Part shown: in pieces, positions 48,059 to 57,932 of the stretch | How the letters are laid out: every line of letters starts with the position of its first letter | Position numbering within the stretch: the first letter of the stretch is position 1 | NCBI RefSeq assembly: GCF_030014955.1 | Contig: NZ_JAGRPV010000001.1 | Span: 6,138,001-6,202,000, forward strand | From: Cohnella hashimotonis | GTDB lineage: Bacteria > Bacillota > Bacilli > Paenibacillales > Paenibacillaceae | Direction: 5' to 3' | DNA length: 64,000 nt | The notes under the pieces: generated by a model | Told to the model about the DNA's origin: nothing | Seen by the model: the letters and a program-made list of their open reading frames with translations, nothing else | The model's database searches: none | Translations under genes and position numbers: made by a program

Positions 48059-48224
48059 CCGGAGATCCCGCCGCCTATATGCTCGATCTTCGCAACGATC
48101 AATGGCAGCGGAGGGACGCTCCTCTACCCCGTACGCGATATCAAATTAGCAAGGCTGGCTGGAGTAGAAAGCGGGCAGCGGGAGCCTTGAGATCTCCCGG
48201 TCTGCCCGACTGCATGAGCGAGAA

Positions 48225-51200
48225 CTAATGATCGATGAATTGCAAGGCCACCAGCAGCCGTTTCAATGTCGCTGCCGCTTCCGCCCGGGTCGCGAAGGCT
48301 TCCGGATGCATGCGGCCGTCGGCCGTCCCGCGCATAATGCCGGCTGCGGCGATCCGTTCCGCCGCCGAGCGGGCCCAAGGCGAGATTTGCTCCTCGTCGG
48401 AGAAGCTTGCCGGTGCACCGTTGGATCCGGCTGCATTTGCCTGTCCCCCCGCAAGCGTCAGCGCATGGGCCAACATCACAGCCATTTGCTCCCGTGTCAC
48501 CTGGGCGTTCGGGTCGAACCGCTCCTCCGTCACGCCGCTCGCCAAGCCAGCCTTCACGCCGGCCGCCACCTCCGGAGCGAACCAAGCGTTCGCGGGTACA
48601 TCAACAAAGGCCTGAGCCGTCGGATCCGCCGCCGTCCTCAGTCCCATCGCCCGCACGAGCAGGGCGAGGAATTCCGCGCGTGTAATCTTGCCGTTCGGGG
48701 CGAACCTCATATCCGATACGCCCTGCACGATCTGCTTCGCGGTCAGCAGCTCCACGTCATCCTTCGCCCAGTGACCGATCAGATCATCGAACGAACGCTT
48801 CGTCGTTTCCATAATGGCATAGATGCTGTTGTGCGGCGAACGCATGGACATTTGCTTCTTGTCGTCGCCTCTCGTCCCGATGACGGCCGGAATGAAGGAC
48901 AGCGACGAGGCACCCGGATCGTAGACGACGGCGGCATAGCTCCCGCCCTCCTTGATGTTCTCCAGAACGATGGCCCGAGCCATGTACGTGCCGCCGAAGT
49001 CCTTCACTTCCAACGATCTGCTGCCTGTCGATACGGTAATTCGGAAGTCGACCGCTTGCCCGATCAGCTTCATCCCTTTGGCTCCGGCCAAGCGCTCCAA
49101 CTCGGTTCTCGTCGACCCAGTGACCTCCGAAGCCAAGATATTTACCTTCATATTCTTCAGGTCGACCTCGAGCCGGGAGGCGAGATCCGCCAAATCAAGC
49201 ACGCTCACCTGCAGCTGGAAGCTGGAGGCGTTCAGCCGGGACTCGAATAGAACGCCTGGGAACGAGGCTTGCAGCAGCCTCAGCTTTTCGGCCGAAAACT
49301 CTATCTTCGCTGTCTGCTCCGTATCGTCGATGGCCAGGACGATCTTCGGGAGTTCGACTTTGGCAAGCTTGTCACGAATCTGATCCATCAGGTAGTCGGA
49401 CAGTACGATCTTATCGATAACCGTTCCGTCCGCTTGAATCTCCTTCGCGATGTCCGGCGGCGCGATGCGCACCAGAAGCCCTCCGCCCGGCGACGTTTCG
49501 ATCGTTGTTCGCGGACCGGAAGGAACGTCCGGCTGCGCCCAGATGGACGAGATCGTCGTCGTCTTTACCGCTTCGTTGCCGGCGGCATCCCGGGCATATA
49601 CGGTATAGGGCCCGTTCTCCCTCACTGCGAACGATCCCGAGGCGAGAATCGAAGTTCCGACAGCGCCGTTCGCGAAGTCCGAGACGCTGCGTGTTCCCGT
49701 CATCCAGTTCAGCTTAGCCAGTGCGTTGCCCGCAGTGCTTTCCCCATATACGGTCGCCGTCGCCAGAACGTTAGCCTCATAACTTGAAACCTGAGTCGCC
49801 ACAAGCTCCAGCTGCGGGGCTACGCCGAGCAATCGTATGCCGCTCGTATCCGGCACGCCGAAGCTTAAAGGGGCCTGAGTACCGTCCGAGATAAAAGTGA
49901 CGTCGGCGCCATCCGACAATTCAAGCTGCGAAGCCGGCTGTATGCCGTCCTCGTCCGCAATCCCTTGGGGAAGCGAATAACTGAAGGTTAACGTCTTCGT
50001 CGGCTGGCCAGTCGTACCCGTATAAACCGCATATACCGATTGCGTCACCGAGCCGGTGCCTGCTACAATGGGCAGTCGCGGCGTGCCGGCGACGCTCACC
50101 GGCTCACGGTAGGTCAAGGTAAAGACAAGCTCTGCGTTCGTTCCGTACAAGCCCGACTCCGGAACATCCAGCACGACGCCGACTACCGTCAGTTCAAAAG
50201 CCGCGATCGCGTCGTTCAGCGTCGCCGTTGCTGCGTCCAGTTGCGTCTGCGTTTGATTCGCCGCGTCGTTCGACACCACCTGCGCAGCGTCGATTGCCGT
50301 CTGCAGCGCGTTCCGGGCGTTCGCGGGCGCCTGTCCGATGCCCGTTCCCTCCGGACGGTCCGTCAGCGCCTGCTCAGCCGTCGCAATCGCCGCATCCAGC
50401 GCCGCCGCGTCGCCGGCTCCATTCACGGCTTCGTTGAATGCCGCGATCGCGTCGTTCAGCGTCGCCGTTGCTGCGTCCAATTGCGTTTGCGTTTGATTCG
50501 CCGCGTCGTTCAACACCGCCTGCGCAGCGTCGATTGCCGTCTGCAGCGCGTTCCTGGCGTTCGCGGATGCCTGTCCGACGTCCGTTCCCTCGGGACGGTC
50601 CGCTAGCGTCTGTACTGCCGTCGCGATCGCAGCGTTCAGCACCGCCGCGTCGCCCGCGCTGACCACAGCTCCGTTGAACGCCGCGATCGCGTCGTTCAGC
50701 GTCGCCGTTGCTGCGTCCAATTGCGCCTGCAATTGATGCGCCGCATCGTCAAATATCGCCTGCGCAGCGTCGATCGCCGTCTGCAGCGCGTTCCGGGCGT
50801 TCGCAGATGCCTGTCCGACGTCCGTCCCCTCGGGATGGTCCGCCAGCGTCTGTACTGCCGTCAAGATCGCCGCGTCCAGCGCTGCCGCGTCGCCTGCCGG
50901 CAGTATGTTCGACACGTCAATCGGCTTGACCGTCTCATTGCCTGCCAGATCCTTGGCATATACCGTATAAATCCCGTTGCTAGTCGCATCGAACGCTTTG
51001 GCCGCGGTGACATCCGTACCTGAGCCTGCAAAGTCGGACGCTACCCGGTTCCCGGGCAGCCACTTCAAGAGACTGAGCGAATTGCCGCTGCCGTTAACCA
51101 GCGCCGATATATTCACGGTCACCGGATCGAACGTATCGCTCGTCGTCGAAAGCGTAAGTGTCAGAGCGGGCGCGACGGGCATGTTGACCTGGTAAGAGAC

Positions 51201-52607
51201 GGTCGCGGAGACTTGAGACGTGTAGCTGCCGTCCCCTGAGAAATGGGCGCTAAACGAATGCGCACCCACGCTCAGCGATGCCGTCGTCCAGGTAGCGATG
51301 CCGTCGATGAGCGGGACGCCGCTGGCTAACGAAGCGGAGCCGTCTTTGAACTCGACCGTGCCTGTCGGCGTCTCCACATCGCCGGTCACCGTAGCCGTCA
51401 GCGTAACCGACTGCAGCTTGGTTGAAGAAGATGCCGGCGACACGCTTAGCGTTGCAGAAGGCGTAAACTTTAATGGGACCGGCGCCAGCGTCCCGCTGCC
51501 CCAAGTCCAGATTCGTCCGTCGGCATCGATCGCGTACGACTGGCCATAGCCGGCGGCAACCGATTTGAAATGAACCTGAATTCCGTTGTTCGTCACGGTC
51601 AGCTTGCTCGGCGGCCCGTTATCAGTCTCGCCGTTGCCCAGCTGTCCCTGGTTATTAAGTCCCCAGCTCCAAATGTCGCCGTTCGTGTCCAGGCCCAGGA
51701 CGAATCGCTCGCCGGCGGATACGGAATCGAAGGTTACCGGGTCTCCAGATTCTTTTATCGTTCGTTGCGTGGGCGTCCCGTCGTCGGTCGTTCCGTTGTC
51801 CCCCAATTGGCCCGATTCGTTCTCGCCCCATGTCCAGACGTGGCCGCCGGCATCAACTGCGGCGTGCAGCACGTAAGAGGAGGAACTTCCCGAGCCGTTG
51901 CCTGTCGAGATCGATCGGAAGTGGGCCGGTGCCCCGCCTCCGTCATTGAGATCATATTTGCTGTTGACTAAACCGACTGTGTAAAGATTCCAGATCCGGT
52001 TGGACGTATCAAGGGCAATCGCATCTTCGTTGCTGTCCGATATCTGCTTGAATGCGACAGGGCTCCCCCCATCCGTAACAGGCAGCTTTTTCGGCGCATC
52101 GCCGATCGTGCGACCCCAGCCCCAGATGCTCCCGTCGCGGCTGTCGATGGCGAACGTGGTGAATCTGCCTCTCGCCATCCCCGTAAACGTAACATCCGTA
52201 CCGCCGTCCGATACGAGCAGCTTGGTCCAAGACGACGAGCCCGGCAGCGGCGTGGCCTTTATCTCCTGCACGTATTTTCCTGCCCACCACAAGTGCCCCG
52301 CAGTGTCGAGTGCCGTGGACCCTCCCCAGCCCGTCTTGACGTCCTGGAACGTCACGGGCGTTCCCCCGACCGTCACGTCGATTCTTCGGGGCGTCGGCGA
52401 ATCCGTCGTCGTCCCATTGCCGAATTGGCCGGAGTCGTTGTATCCCCACGCCCAAATATGGCCGTCGTTGTCCAGAGCGACCGTCGTGCCGTAATCCGAG
52501 TTCACGGACTTAAACTTCAAGCCTGTCGCTGCGCTAGCCTGCGGCGGCACGAGCATCGGCCCTGCTAATAGGAGAATCGCTAGAATAACACTCAACAGTT
52601 TTTTCAA
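48225..52607 (-). CDS. Large surface protein: RCC1-type repeats, Ig-like domain, three FIVAR repeats, SLH domains
   Basis: 1460 residues. A signal peptide (MKKLLSVILAILLLAGPMLV, cleavage near ASA) follows TTG 52607, which has AAAGGAAG upstream. Residues about 30-375 hold RCC1/beta-propeller repeats (GHIWAWGYNDSGQFGNG and similar); about 376-472 an Ig-like domain (TPTGTVEFKDGSASLASG); about 576-806 three near-identical FIVAR-type helical repeats of 75 residues; two further Ig-like modules; and at about 1279-1460 three SLH motifs (AKDDVELLTAKQIVQG, NAWFAPEVAAGVKAGLASG, ISPWARSAAERIAAAGI). SLH domains bind pyruvylated cell-wall polymer, so it is displayed on the surface. Ligand and role are unknown; adhesion is plausible. 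Confidence 0.88.
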   Translation of the reverse strand: MKKLLSVILAILLLAGPMLVPPQASAATGLKFKSVNSDYGTTVALDNDGHIWAWGYNDSGQFGNGTTTDSPTPRRIDVTVGGTPVTFQDVKTGWGGSTALDTAGHLWWAGKYVQEIKATPLPGSSSWTKLLVSDGGTDVTFTGMARGRFTTFAIDSRDGSIWGWGRTIGDAPKKLPVTDGGSPVAFKQISDSNEDAIALDTSNRIWNLYTVGLVNSKYDLNDGGGAPAHFRSISTGNGSGSSSSYVLHAAVDAGGHVWTWGENESGQLGDNGTTDDGTPTQRTIKESGDPVTFDSVSAGERFVLGLDTNGDIWSWGLNNQGQLGNGETDNGPPSKLTVTNNGIQVHFKSVAAGYGQSYAIDADGRIWTWGSGTLAPVPLKFTPSATLSVSPASSSTKLQSVTLTATVTGDVETPTGTVEFKDGSASLASGVPLIDGIATWTTASLSVGAHSFSAHFSGDGSYTSQVSATVSYQVNMPVAPALTLTLSTTSDTFDPVTVNISALVNGSGNSLSLLKWLPGNRVASDFAGSGTDVTAAKAFDATSNGIYTVYAKDLAGNETVKPIDVSNILPAGDAAALDAAILTAVQTLADHPEGTDVGQASANARNALQTAIDAAQAIFDDAAHQLQAQLDAATATLNDAIAAFNGAVVSAGDAAVLNAAIATAVQTLADRPEGTDVGQASANARNALQTAIDAAQAVLNDAANQTQTQLDAATATLNDAIAAFNEAVNGAGDAAALDAAIATAEQALTDRPEGTGIGQAPANARNALQTAIDAAQVVSNDAANQTQTQLDAATATLNDAIAAFELTVVGVVLDVPESGLYGTNAELVFTLTYREPVSVAGTPRLPIVAGTGSVTQSVYAVYTGTTGQPTKTLTFSYSLPQGIADEDGIQPASQLELSDGADVTFISDGTQAPLSFGVPDTSGIRLLGVAPQLELVATQVSSYEANVLATATVYGESTAGNALAKLNWMTGTRSVSDFANGAVGTSILASGSFAVRENGPYTVYARDAAGNEAVKTTTISSIWAQPDVPSGPRTTIETSPGGGLLVRIAPPDIAKEIQADGTVIDKIVLSDYLMDQIRDKLAKVELPKIVLAIDDTEQTAKIEFSAEKLRLLQASFPGVLFESRLNASSFQLQVSVLDLADLASRLEVDLKNMKVNILASEVTGSTRTELERLAGAKGMKLIGQAVDFRITVSTGSRSLEVKDFGGTYMARAIVLENIKEGGSYAAVVYDPGASSLSFIPAVIGTRGDDKKQMSMRSPHNSIYAIMETTKRSFDDLIGHWAKDDVELLTAKQIVQGVSDMRFAPNGKITRAEFLALLVRAMGLRTAADPTAQAFVDVPANAWFAPEVAAGVKAGLASGVTEERFDPNAQVTREQMAVMLAHALTLAGGQANAAGSNGAPASFSDEEQISPWARSAAERIAAAGIMRGTADGRMHPEAFATRAEAAATLKRLLVALQFIDH
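50200..50880 (-). repeat. Three tandem 225-bp in-frame repeats
   Basis: Three direct repeats of about 225 bp, each encoding AVQTLADxPEGTDVGQA, then NARNALQTAIDAAQ and LDAATATLNDAIAAF. The repeats differ at few bases, so recent unequal recombination or gene conversion is likely. Confidence 0.85.
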
Positions 52608-52756
52608 TTCCGACTTCCTTTCCGACAACCGGTTTATAGATTAGTTAATACTATTTTATACCAATCCTCGGATATCGGAAGACTTTTTTCGACAAAAACG
52701 CTAGAGACGCCTTCAAACGGAAAGGCGGACGGCAAGCCGCTCGCCGCCTCCATTCT

Positions 52757-53221
52757 TCACCCTTTCACCGCATCCAGCACTTTCTCCGCATGCCCTTTCA
52801 CCCTCACGTTACGCCATTCTGCGCGAAGAATCCCTTCCTCGTCGATGAGAAACGTCGAACGGACGATGCCCATGTATTCCTTTCCGTACAGCTTCTTGAG
52901 CTGCCAAACGCCGTACAGCTCCGCAACCCGATGGTCGGGGTCCGACAGCAGCAGAAACGGGAGGCCGAACTTGTCCGCAAACTTGCGGTGCGCCTTCAGA
53001 TCGTCCGGACTAACGCCGAGCACGACGGCGCCGGAGTCGTCGAACGACGGATGCGCGTCTCGGAAATCGCACGTTTCCTGCGTGCAGGCCGGCGTGTTAT
53101 CCTTCGGATAAAAATAAAGCACGACCTTGCGGCCGCGGTATTGGCTGAGACGGACCGGCCCTTCCGCGCTCTCCAGCTCAAAGTCCGGAGCGGGAGATCC
53201 GACTTGAAACGATGCTTCCAC
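52757..53221 (-). CDS. bcp: Thioredoxin-dependent peroxiredoxin, Bcp/PrxQ type
   Basis: 154 residues: GSPAPDFEL start, YFYPKDNTPACTQETCDFRD with peroxidatic Cys46 and resolving Cys51 (the PrxQ spacing), and a RSTFLIDEEG strand. It reduces hydroperoxides with thioredoxin. It is a single gene between the surface protein and the glycan locus. Confidence 0.95.
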   Translation of the reverse strand: MEASFQVGSPAPDFELESAEGPVRLSQYRGRKVVLYFYPKDNTPACTQETCDFRDAHPSFDDSGAVVLGVSPDDLKAHRKFADKFGLPFLLLSDPDHRVAELYGVWQLKKLYGKEYMGIVRSTFLIDEEGILRAEWRNVRVKGHAEKVLDAVKG

Positions 53222-53338
53222 TTGTTGCTTCTCTCCTTTAATCTACAGTTCTCCCCATAGCCTAGCAGAAGTCGTTAACGGAGTAAAAGCTTGTCGTCGC
53301 GGGCGCGGCAATTGACGTTATTTCCCGGGAAAAGAACA

Positions 53339-53377
53339 ACCGGATTCGCCACCCCTCGCGGGTCTGGCGAATCCGGT
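53339..53377 (-). terminator. Terminator after the GH36 gene
   Basis: ACCGGATTCGCCA (53339-53351) and TGGCGAATCCGGT (53365-53377) form a perfect 13-bp stem. On the minus strand it is followed by TGTTCTTTT. Confidence 0.8.
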
Positions 53378-53400
53378 CATGAAGCGGCAGCCCGCTTGGC

Positions 53401-55566
53401 TCATGGGTTTCCGGCTGCGGCGAGCTCGATCTCAAGATAGCATTCTCCCTTGCCCTCCGGCAATTCGACGGTGTAAAAGCGCGCGCCGGCGCTTTTGACT
53501 TCGACATCCTCGCCGTTTGCCCGCGCGGATAGTGGCAGCCTGTCGGTGACGAAGCCGAACGGTCCGCCGCCTTCGCGGACGCGAATACGCATCCCGCCGC
53601 GGCTGTCCGCCGCGCAAGAGAGCACCGCATGCGATCCGGCAAACTTGTCGAGCCTGCCGAGCGGCGCGAAGCCGTCCGCAAGCGGCGCGACGGTCCAGAT
53701 CGCGCTGTCGCCTGGCGCTAGATCCAGCGGGAGCGCCTCCCCGCGCCCCACGATGTCCGCTTTGCCCGACCCGTGCTCGTGCAGCGCGAAGCTTTCGCCG
53801 CCGAGGCCAGGCACATCGCCCGGCCCGATCGAAGCCTCCATCCGGCCCGGCTCCGCGTCGATCCGAAAGACCGCGACCACGCCCGCGCCGCCCGACGTAT
53901 TCCACAGCTTCAGCGGCAGCGCCTCCCGCGTCGGATCCAGCAGCAGGCAGTCCGGCGCCGGAACCGCGACCCTGTCGCAGCGAAGCAGCGTGCCGTCGCG
54001 GTAGGCGAGCGGCTGCAGCAGCGCGGGATCGGTCTGGTCGGGCGGATCGCTCACGTAGACCGGGCCGCCGCTGATTGCGCGGAGCAGCGCCCCTGCCCGC
54101 GCATCCTGGTGCCGCGTCCAGAACATGTCCCAGTCGCCCCAATAGAAGGCGCCGTGCCAGTATGAATTGTAGGCGTTCTGCAGCGCATGCTCTGCAAATC
54201 CGCGGAGGTCCTGCGGCACGAAGTCGTCGCTGCTGCGGGATACCGCGGACTTCGGTCGGTGCCATACGCTTTCGGCGGCCATGCCCATGCAGTTGATCAG
54301 CGCCGCGTCGAAGTGGAGCGCTACCGACGCTTCCAGCGAGGCATGCGACGCCGAGACAGCTTCGCCGACCGCGTGCGTGCCTGCCCAGAAATTCGACACG
54401 GCGCTCTGGCTGTCGACCTTGACGAAGTCGACGCCCTGCCGCGACAGCCAATCGTGCCAGCCGTGCCAAAATCCGAACGCTTCGCCAGGCTCTGGCGATG
54501 GCAGCAGCTGTCCGCGGCCATTTGTGCGCAAGGAGCGGCCGTAAATACGCGCTTCCTCGCTTTGCAGATCGATGCCGCCCCAATAGCCCGCTATCGTATG
54601 CCATACGCCGACGTGACGGATGTCGAATCGCTTTTTAAGCTGACCGATCGTGTGCCCGAGCCCGCCGGGAAACTTCTCCCGATCCGCCTCGAATCGCGCC
54701 AGCTTGCCGTCACGGACATCCGACCAGCCGTCGTCGATCATGAACCAGCCGGCCGGCACGCCAAGGCGCTGCAGCTCCTCTGCTTTTTGCAGCAGGCCTT
54801 CCTCGTTAACCTTGTGATAAAAGGCGTCCCAGCTGCACCAGCCCAGACGGTCGAGCATCGGCGGATACGTTTTGTTCGAGCGAAGCAGCCCGGTTCTGCC
54901 AAGCGACTCCGCGGCGACGGCTGCATGCCTCTCGATCAGCGCATAAGGATCCTCGCCGGCCCCCATTACGAAGGCAAGCGTGTCGAGCCGCGTCATCCCC
55001 GCTCCCCCCGGCGTCAACCGCACAACGATCCCAGCTTCGCAGCCTGACACATCTGCGCGTATGGCGCCGCCGCTGACGGGCAGCACCTGCAGATAGCGCT
55101 CGCCGTCGCCGCATAGCAGCGATTGGGTTCGCATCGGGATGTCCCTCCAGTCGGCGCCGAACGCAGGACGCGTCCACCAGTCCTTGTGCTGGTAGACAGC
55201 CATCCAACGTCCTGGAACGGCGCCGGCATCGAGCCGGAGCTCGATCGCATTCGCCTGTGCGAACGTTCGCTGGCTCCCGAATACATTTTCGTTCGCAAGC
55301 TCCGCCTCGACATGTCCCGTCACGCAATCTCCCTTTTGCCGGATGATAAACGTGACGCGAGTGCCGCCCTTCTCGTCCGCGAAGGCGTATCTGGTTTCAT
55401 TTAATGTATTTTTGTCGCCATTCGTCGACACGTCGGAGACCGAAGGCAAGCGCAGCTCCGCCGGCACGCCGCCGGGTTCGTTCAGTCTGACCGTACAGCT
55501 CGCCCAAATCGCCTGACCGTCATTTCCTTCTTTAGCTCCCGAAGTGAGCAGCCAATCGAACACCAT
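53401..55566 (-). CDS. GH36-type alpha-galactosidase / raffinose synthase-like protein
   Basis: 721 residues of the raffinose synthase/SIP1 branch: an N-terminal beta-sandwich, then a TIM barrel with LGWCSWDAFYHKV, FMIDDGWS, GVDFVKVDSQ (candidate nucleophile Asp) and SRSSDDF (candidate acid Asp), then a C-terminal beta domain. No signal peptide is visible. Members hydrolyse or transfer alpha-galactosyl groups, and bacterial ones are poorly characterised. It is the last gene of the locus, downstream of the ROK kinase by about 50 bases. Confidence 0.82.
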   Translation of the reverse strand: MVFDWLLTSGAKEGNDGQAIWASCTVRLNEPGGVPAELRLPSVSDVSTNGDKNTLNETRYAFADEKGGTRVTFIIRQKGDCVTGHVEAELANENVFGSQRTFAQANAIELRLDAGAVPGRWMAVYQHKDWWTRPAFGADWRDIPMRTQSLLCGDGERYLQVLPVSGGAIRADVSGCEAGIVVRLTPGGAGMTRLDTLAFVMGAGEDPYALIERHAAVAAESLGRTGLLRSNKTYPPMLDRLGWCSWDAFYHKVNEEGLLQKAEELQRLGVPAGWFMIDDGWSDVRDGKLARFEADREKFPGGLGHTIGQLKKRFDIRHVGVWHTIAGYWGGIDLQSEEARIYGRSLRTNGRGQLLPSPEPGEAFGFWHGWHDWLSRQGVDFVKVDSQSAVSNFWAGTHAVGEAVSASHASLEASVALHFDAALINCMGMAAESVWHRPKSAVSRSSDDFVPQDLRGFAEHALQNAYNSYWHGAFYWGDWDMFWTRHQDARAGALLRAISGGPVYVSDPPDQTDPALLQPLAYRDGTLLRCDRVAVPAPDCLLLDPTREALPLKLWNTSGGAGVVAVFRIDAEPGRMEASIGPGDVPGLGGESFALHEHGSGKADIVGRGEALPLDLAPGDSAIWTVAPLADGFAPLGRLDKFAGSHAVLSCAADSRGGMRIRVREGGGPFGFVTDRLPLSARANGEDVEVKSAGARFYTVELPEGKGECYLEIELAAAGNP

Positions 55567-55618
55567 TCGTCCCTCCTTCGCCTTTTCACTCGATGCCTTC
55601 TACTTCAAGCCCGCTCGC

Positions 55619-56665
55619 TCACGCTTCAAGCGCGTGAAGCGCGACCGACAGGCTCGCCGCGTCCCCGACATTCTCCCGCAGCTGCGACGGCAAGATCCGG
55701 CAAGCCGCAAGCGAACGCGGCAGCGCCTCCCGCCGAAGCGTTTCCAGAACGACCGGCGCAAGCAGCGGCTCCTGCCGCGCGTAAATGCTGCCGATAACGA
55801 TCGCTTCCGGATTGAGCAGATCGACCAATACGGCGAGACCGCGCCCCAGCTCGATGCCGGTGACGCGCACGATCAGCGCGGCGAGCTCGTCGCCGGACCG
55901 GGCCGCTTCGAAGATCTCGCGGGCCGTCAATGCTTGCTCGGCGTCGGGGCCGCTCGGAAGCGCGGTCTTTTTGCCGGCCTGCACCCATTCCTCGATCATG
56001 CCGATGCCCAGTCTCGCCATGCCCCCGCCGCTGCAGAAGCCCTCGAAGGAGCCGGCCTTGCCATAGCCGACAGGACCTTTGTCCCGCATGCGCATATGGC
56101 CGACCTCGCCCGCCATGTCGTTCGCTCCTGTATACAGCCTGCCGTTTAATATGAGCCCCGCCCCCATGCCGGTGCCGAAGGTGAGAAATGCCATATGCCG
56201 CGTGCCTCGCCCAGCTCCCCAGCGCCATTCCGCCAGCGCGCAGGCATTGGCGTCGTTCTGCAGCGCGGCGGGCACGCCAAAACGCTCGCGCAGCGGCGCG
56301 AGCACGTCGACGCCGTCCCAGCCTGGCAGATTGGGCGGAGACAGCACGAGGCCGGCCGCGCTGTCCAGCGGGCCGCCGCAGCTGACGCCGATTGCGGCAG
56401 GGCCGCCGCGGGCCTGATCCGACGTGCCCGCCGAACCCTCCGCCGCTATCGCAGCTGCGCCCCCGGCCGTTTTCCTCGCGCCTTCGCCATGCTCCGCAAG
56501 CAGCGCTTCAAGCGTGGTCATTAACGCCTCCATCGTCTCCCCGGGCGTTGCCGGCGTCGGAAAACTCGTTTTCCCGACAATATCGATTGTATCCTCCGAA
56601 GCCTCGCCAATGACCGCCGCGCATTTCGTGCCGCCGATATCCAGCCCCGCGAGCAGCCGTTTCAT
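55619..56665 (-). CDS. ROK-family sugar kinase
   Basis: 348 residues without a DNA-binding domain, hence a kinase rather than a repressor: LLAGLDIGGTKCAAVIGE (ATP-binding), LQNDANACALAEW (catalytic Asp region) and FGTGMGAGLILNGRLYTGAND. The zinc-site region EVGHMRMR...GFCSGGGMARLG keeps His but has one Cys, so the usual CXCGXXGC motif is lost. ATG 56665 overlaps the SIS stop by four bases. The substrate may be a hexose or amino sugar. Confidence 0.85.
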   Translation of the reverse strand: MKRLLAGLDIGGTKCAAVIGEASEDTIDIVGKTSFPTPATPGETMEALMTTLEALLAEHGEGARKTAGGAAAIAAEGSAGTSDQARGGPAAIGVSCGGPLDSAAGLVLSPPNLPGWDGVDVLAPLRERFGVPAALQNDANACALAEWRWGAGRGTRHMAFLTFGTGMGAGLILNGRLYTGANDMAGEVGHMRMRDKGPVGYGKAGSFEGFCSGGGMARLGIGMIEEWVQAGKKTALPSGPDAEQALTAREIFEAARSGDELAALIVRVTGIELGRGLAVLVDLLNPEAIVIGSIYARQEPLLAPVVLETLRREALPRSLAACRILPSQLRENVGDAASLSVALHALEA

Positions 56666-57291
56666 GGGAAAAACGCCTCCTCCAGCATCATGCAAAGCGC
56701 ATGATAGATCGGCAGATGCCGCTCCTGGATGTCCGGTGTCCGGTCGTACGGCACGCGGATCGTCACTTCGCACAACGAAGCGAGCTTGCCGCCTCCGCTG
56801 CCAGTAAAGGCGATCGTAGCGAGGCCCAACGACTTGGCGACCTGAACCGCGCGAACGACGTTAACCGAGCTGCCGGACGTGCTGAACACGACGAGCGTGT
56901 CCTCCGGCTTCCCGTATCCGTACACCTGCTGCGCGAAAACCATATCGGCTGCCACGTCGTTAATATAGGCCGTCGCCAGCGCCGATTGGCTGACGAGCGA
57001 GATTGCCGGCAGCGCCCCCTGCAGTCTGTCCGCCATATACGCGCCTTCCTCGCCCCAAACGGCAAGCCTCTCCCGCTCCGACTCGCCCAGCCGGCGCGGC
57101 GACATGAAGCCCTTCATCAGCTCGCCCACCACATGCTCGCAATCGGCGGCGCTGCCGCCGTTGCCGGCCAGCAGCATCTTGCCGCCCCGCGCGAACGAGC
57201 TGCGCGCAGCCTCGAACGCCGCCTCGATATCTGCGCTGCAGACCTCCAGCTCCGGATACTTCGCGATCAGCTCATCCAATGTCCTGTTCAA
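56662..57291 (-). CDS. SIS-domain isomerase, GmhA-like
   Basis: 209 residues: GGKMLLAGNGGSAADCEHVVGE, STSGSSVNVVRAVQVA and RTPDIQERHLPIYHALC, matching sedoheptulose-7-phosphate isomerase-like proteins. TTG 57291 is preferred because AAGGAGG lies eight bases upstream and overlaps the alternative GTG at 57300. In this locus it probably isomerises or binds a phosphosugar. It is coupled to the ROK kinase. Confidence 0.8.
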   Translation of the reverse strand: MNRTLDELIAKYPELEVCSADIEAAFEAARSSFARGGKMLLAGNGGSAADCEHVVGELMKGFMSPRRLGESERERLAVWGEEGAYMADRLQGALPAISLVSQSALATAYINDVAADMVFAQQVYGYGKPEDTLVVFSTSGSSVNVVRAVQVAKSLGLATIAFTGSGGGKLASLCEVTIRVPYDRTPDIQERHLPIYHALCMMLEEAFFP

Positions 57292-57344
57292 GCGCGGCAC
57301 CTCCTTTTTATTGCTTCATATCGTTAAACGCCGCTCGGCCACCG

Positions 57345-57895
57345 CAGCTCTTAGCGGCATTCCGTGCCGCTATCGCACCCGTCGGCCACGCCAGCGCACC
57401 CTTAGCGGCATTCCGGGACGCTATCGCACCCGTCGGCCACGCCAGCGTCCCCTTAGCGGCATTCCGTGCCGCTATCGCACCCGTCGGCCACACCAGCGCA
57501 CCCTTAGCGGCATTCCATGCCGCTATCGCACCCATCGGCCCGCACCAGCATGCCTTTAGCGGCATTCCATGCCGCTATCGCACCCGTCGGCCACACCAGC
57601 GTGCCCTTAGCGGCATTCCGTGCCGCTATCTCACCCCGTCGGCCACGCCAGCGCACCCTTAGCGGCATTCCGGGACGCTATCGTACCCGTCGGCCACGCC
57701 AGCGTCCCCTTAGCGGCATTCCGTGCCGCTATCGCACCCGTCGGCCACACCAGCGCACCCTTAGCGGCATTCCATGCCGCTATCGCACCCATCGGCCCGC
57801 ACCAGCATGCCCTTAGCGGCATTCCATGCCGCTATCACGCCCTCCGGCCATTCCAGCGTACCCATAGCGGCATTCCGTGCCGCTATCTCACCCCG
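57345..57895. repeat. Palindrome array, 11 copies, about 51-bp period, within the glycan locus
   Basis: Copies of TAGCGGCATTCC start near 57352, 57403, 57454, 57505, 57557, 57608, 57660, 57711, 57762, 57814 and 57865. Each has AGCGGCA paired with TGCCGCT (two copies read GGGACGCT) and a linker of about 30 bases close to CGGCCACGCCAGCG. One block of about 310 bp (57403 onward and 57660 onward) looks duplicated. No gene lies in 57292-57932. The core palindrome is the one seen at 28 kb. Confidence 0.95.
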
Positions 57896-57932
57896 TCGGC
57901 CACGCCAGCGTGCCCCTTAACACAATCGCCGC

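Noticed and set aside
53262..53338. A possible short gene between Bcp and the GH36 terminator
   Set aside because: No ribosome site or coherent frame was found.
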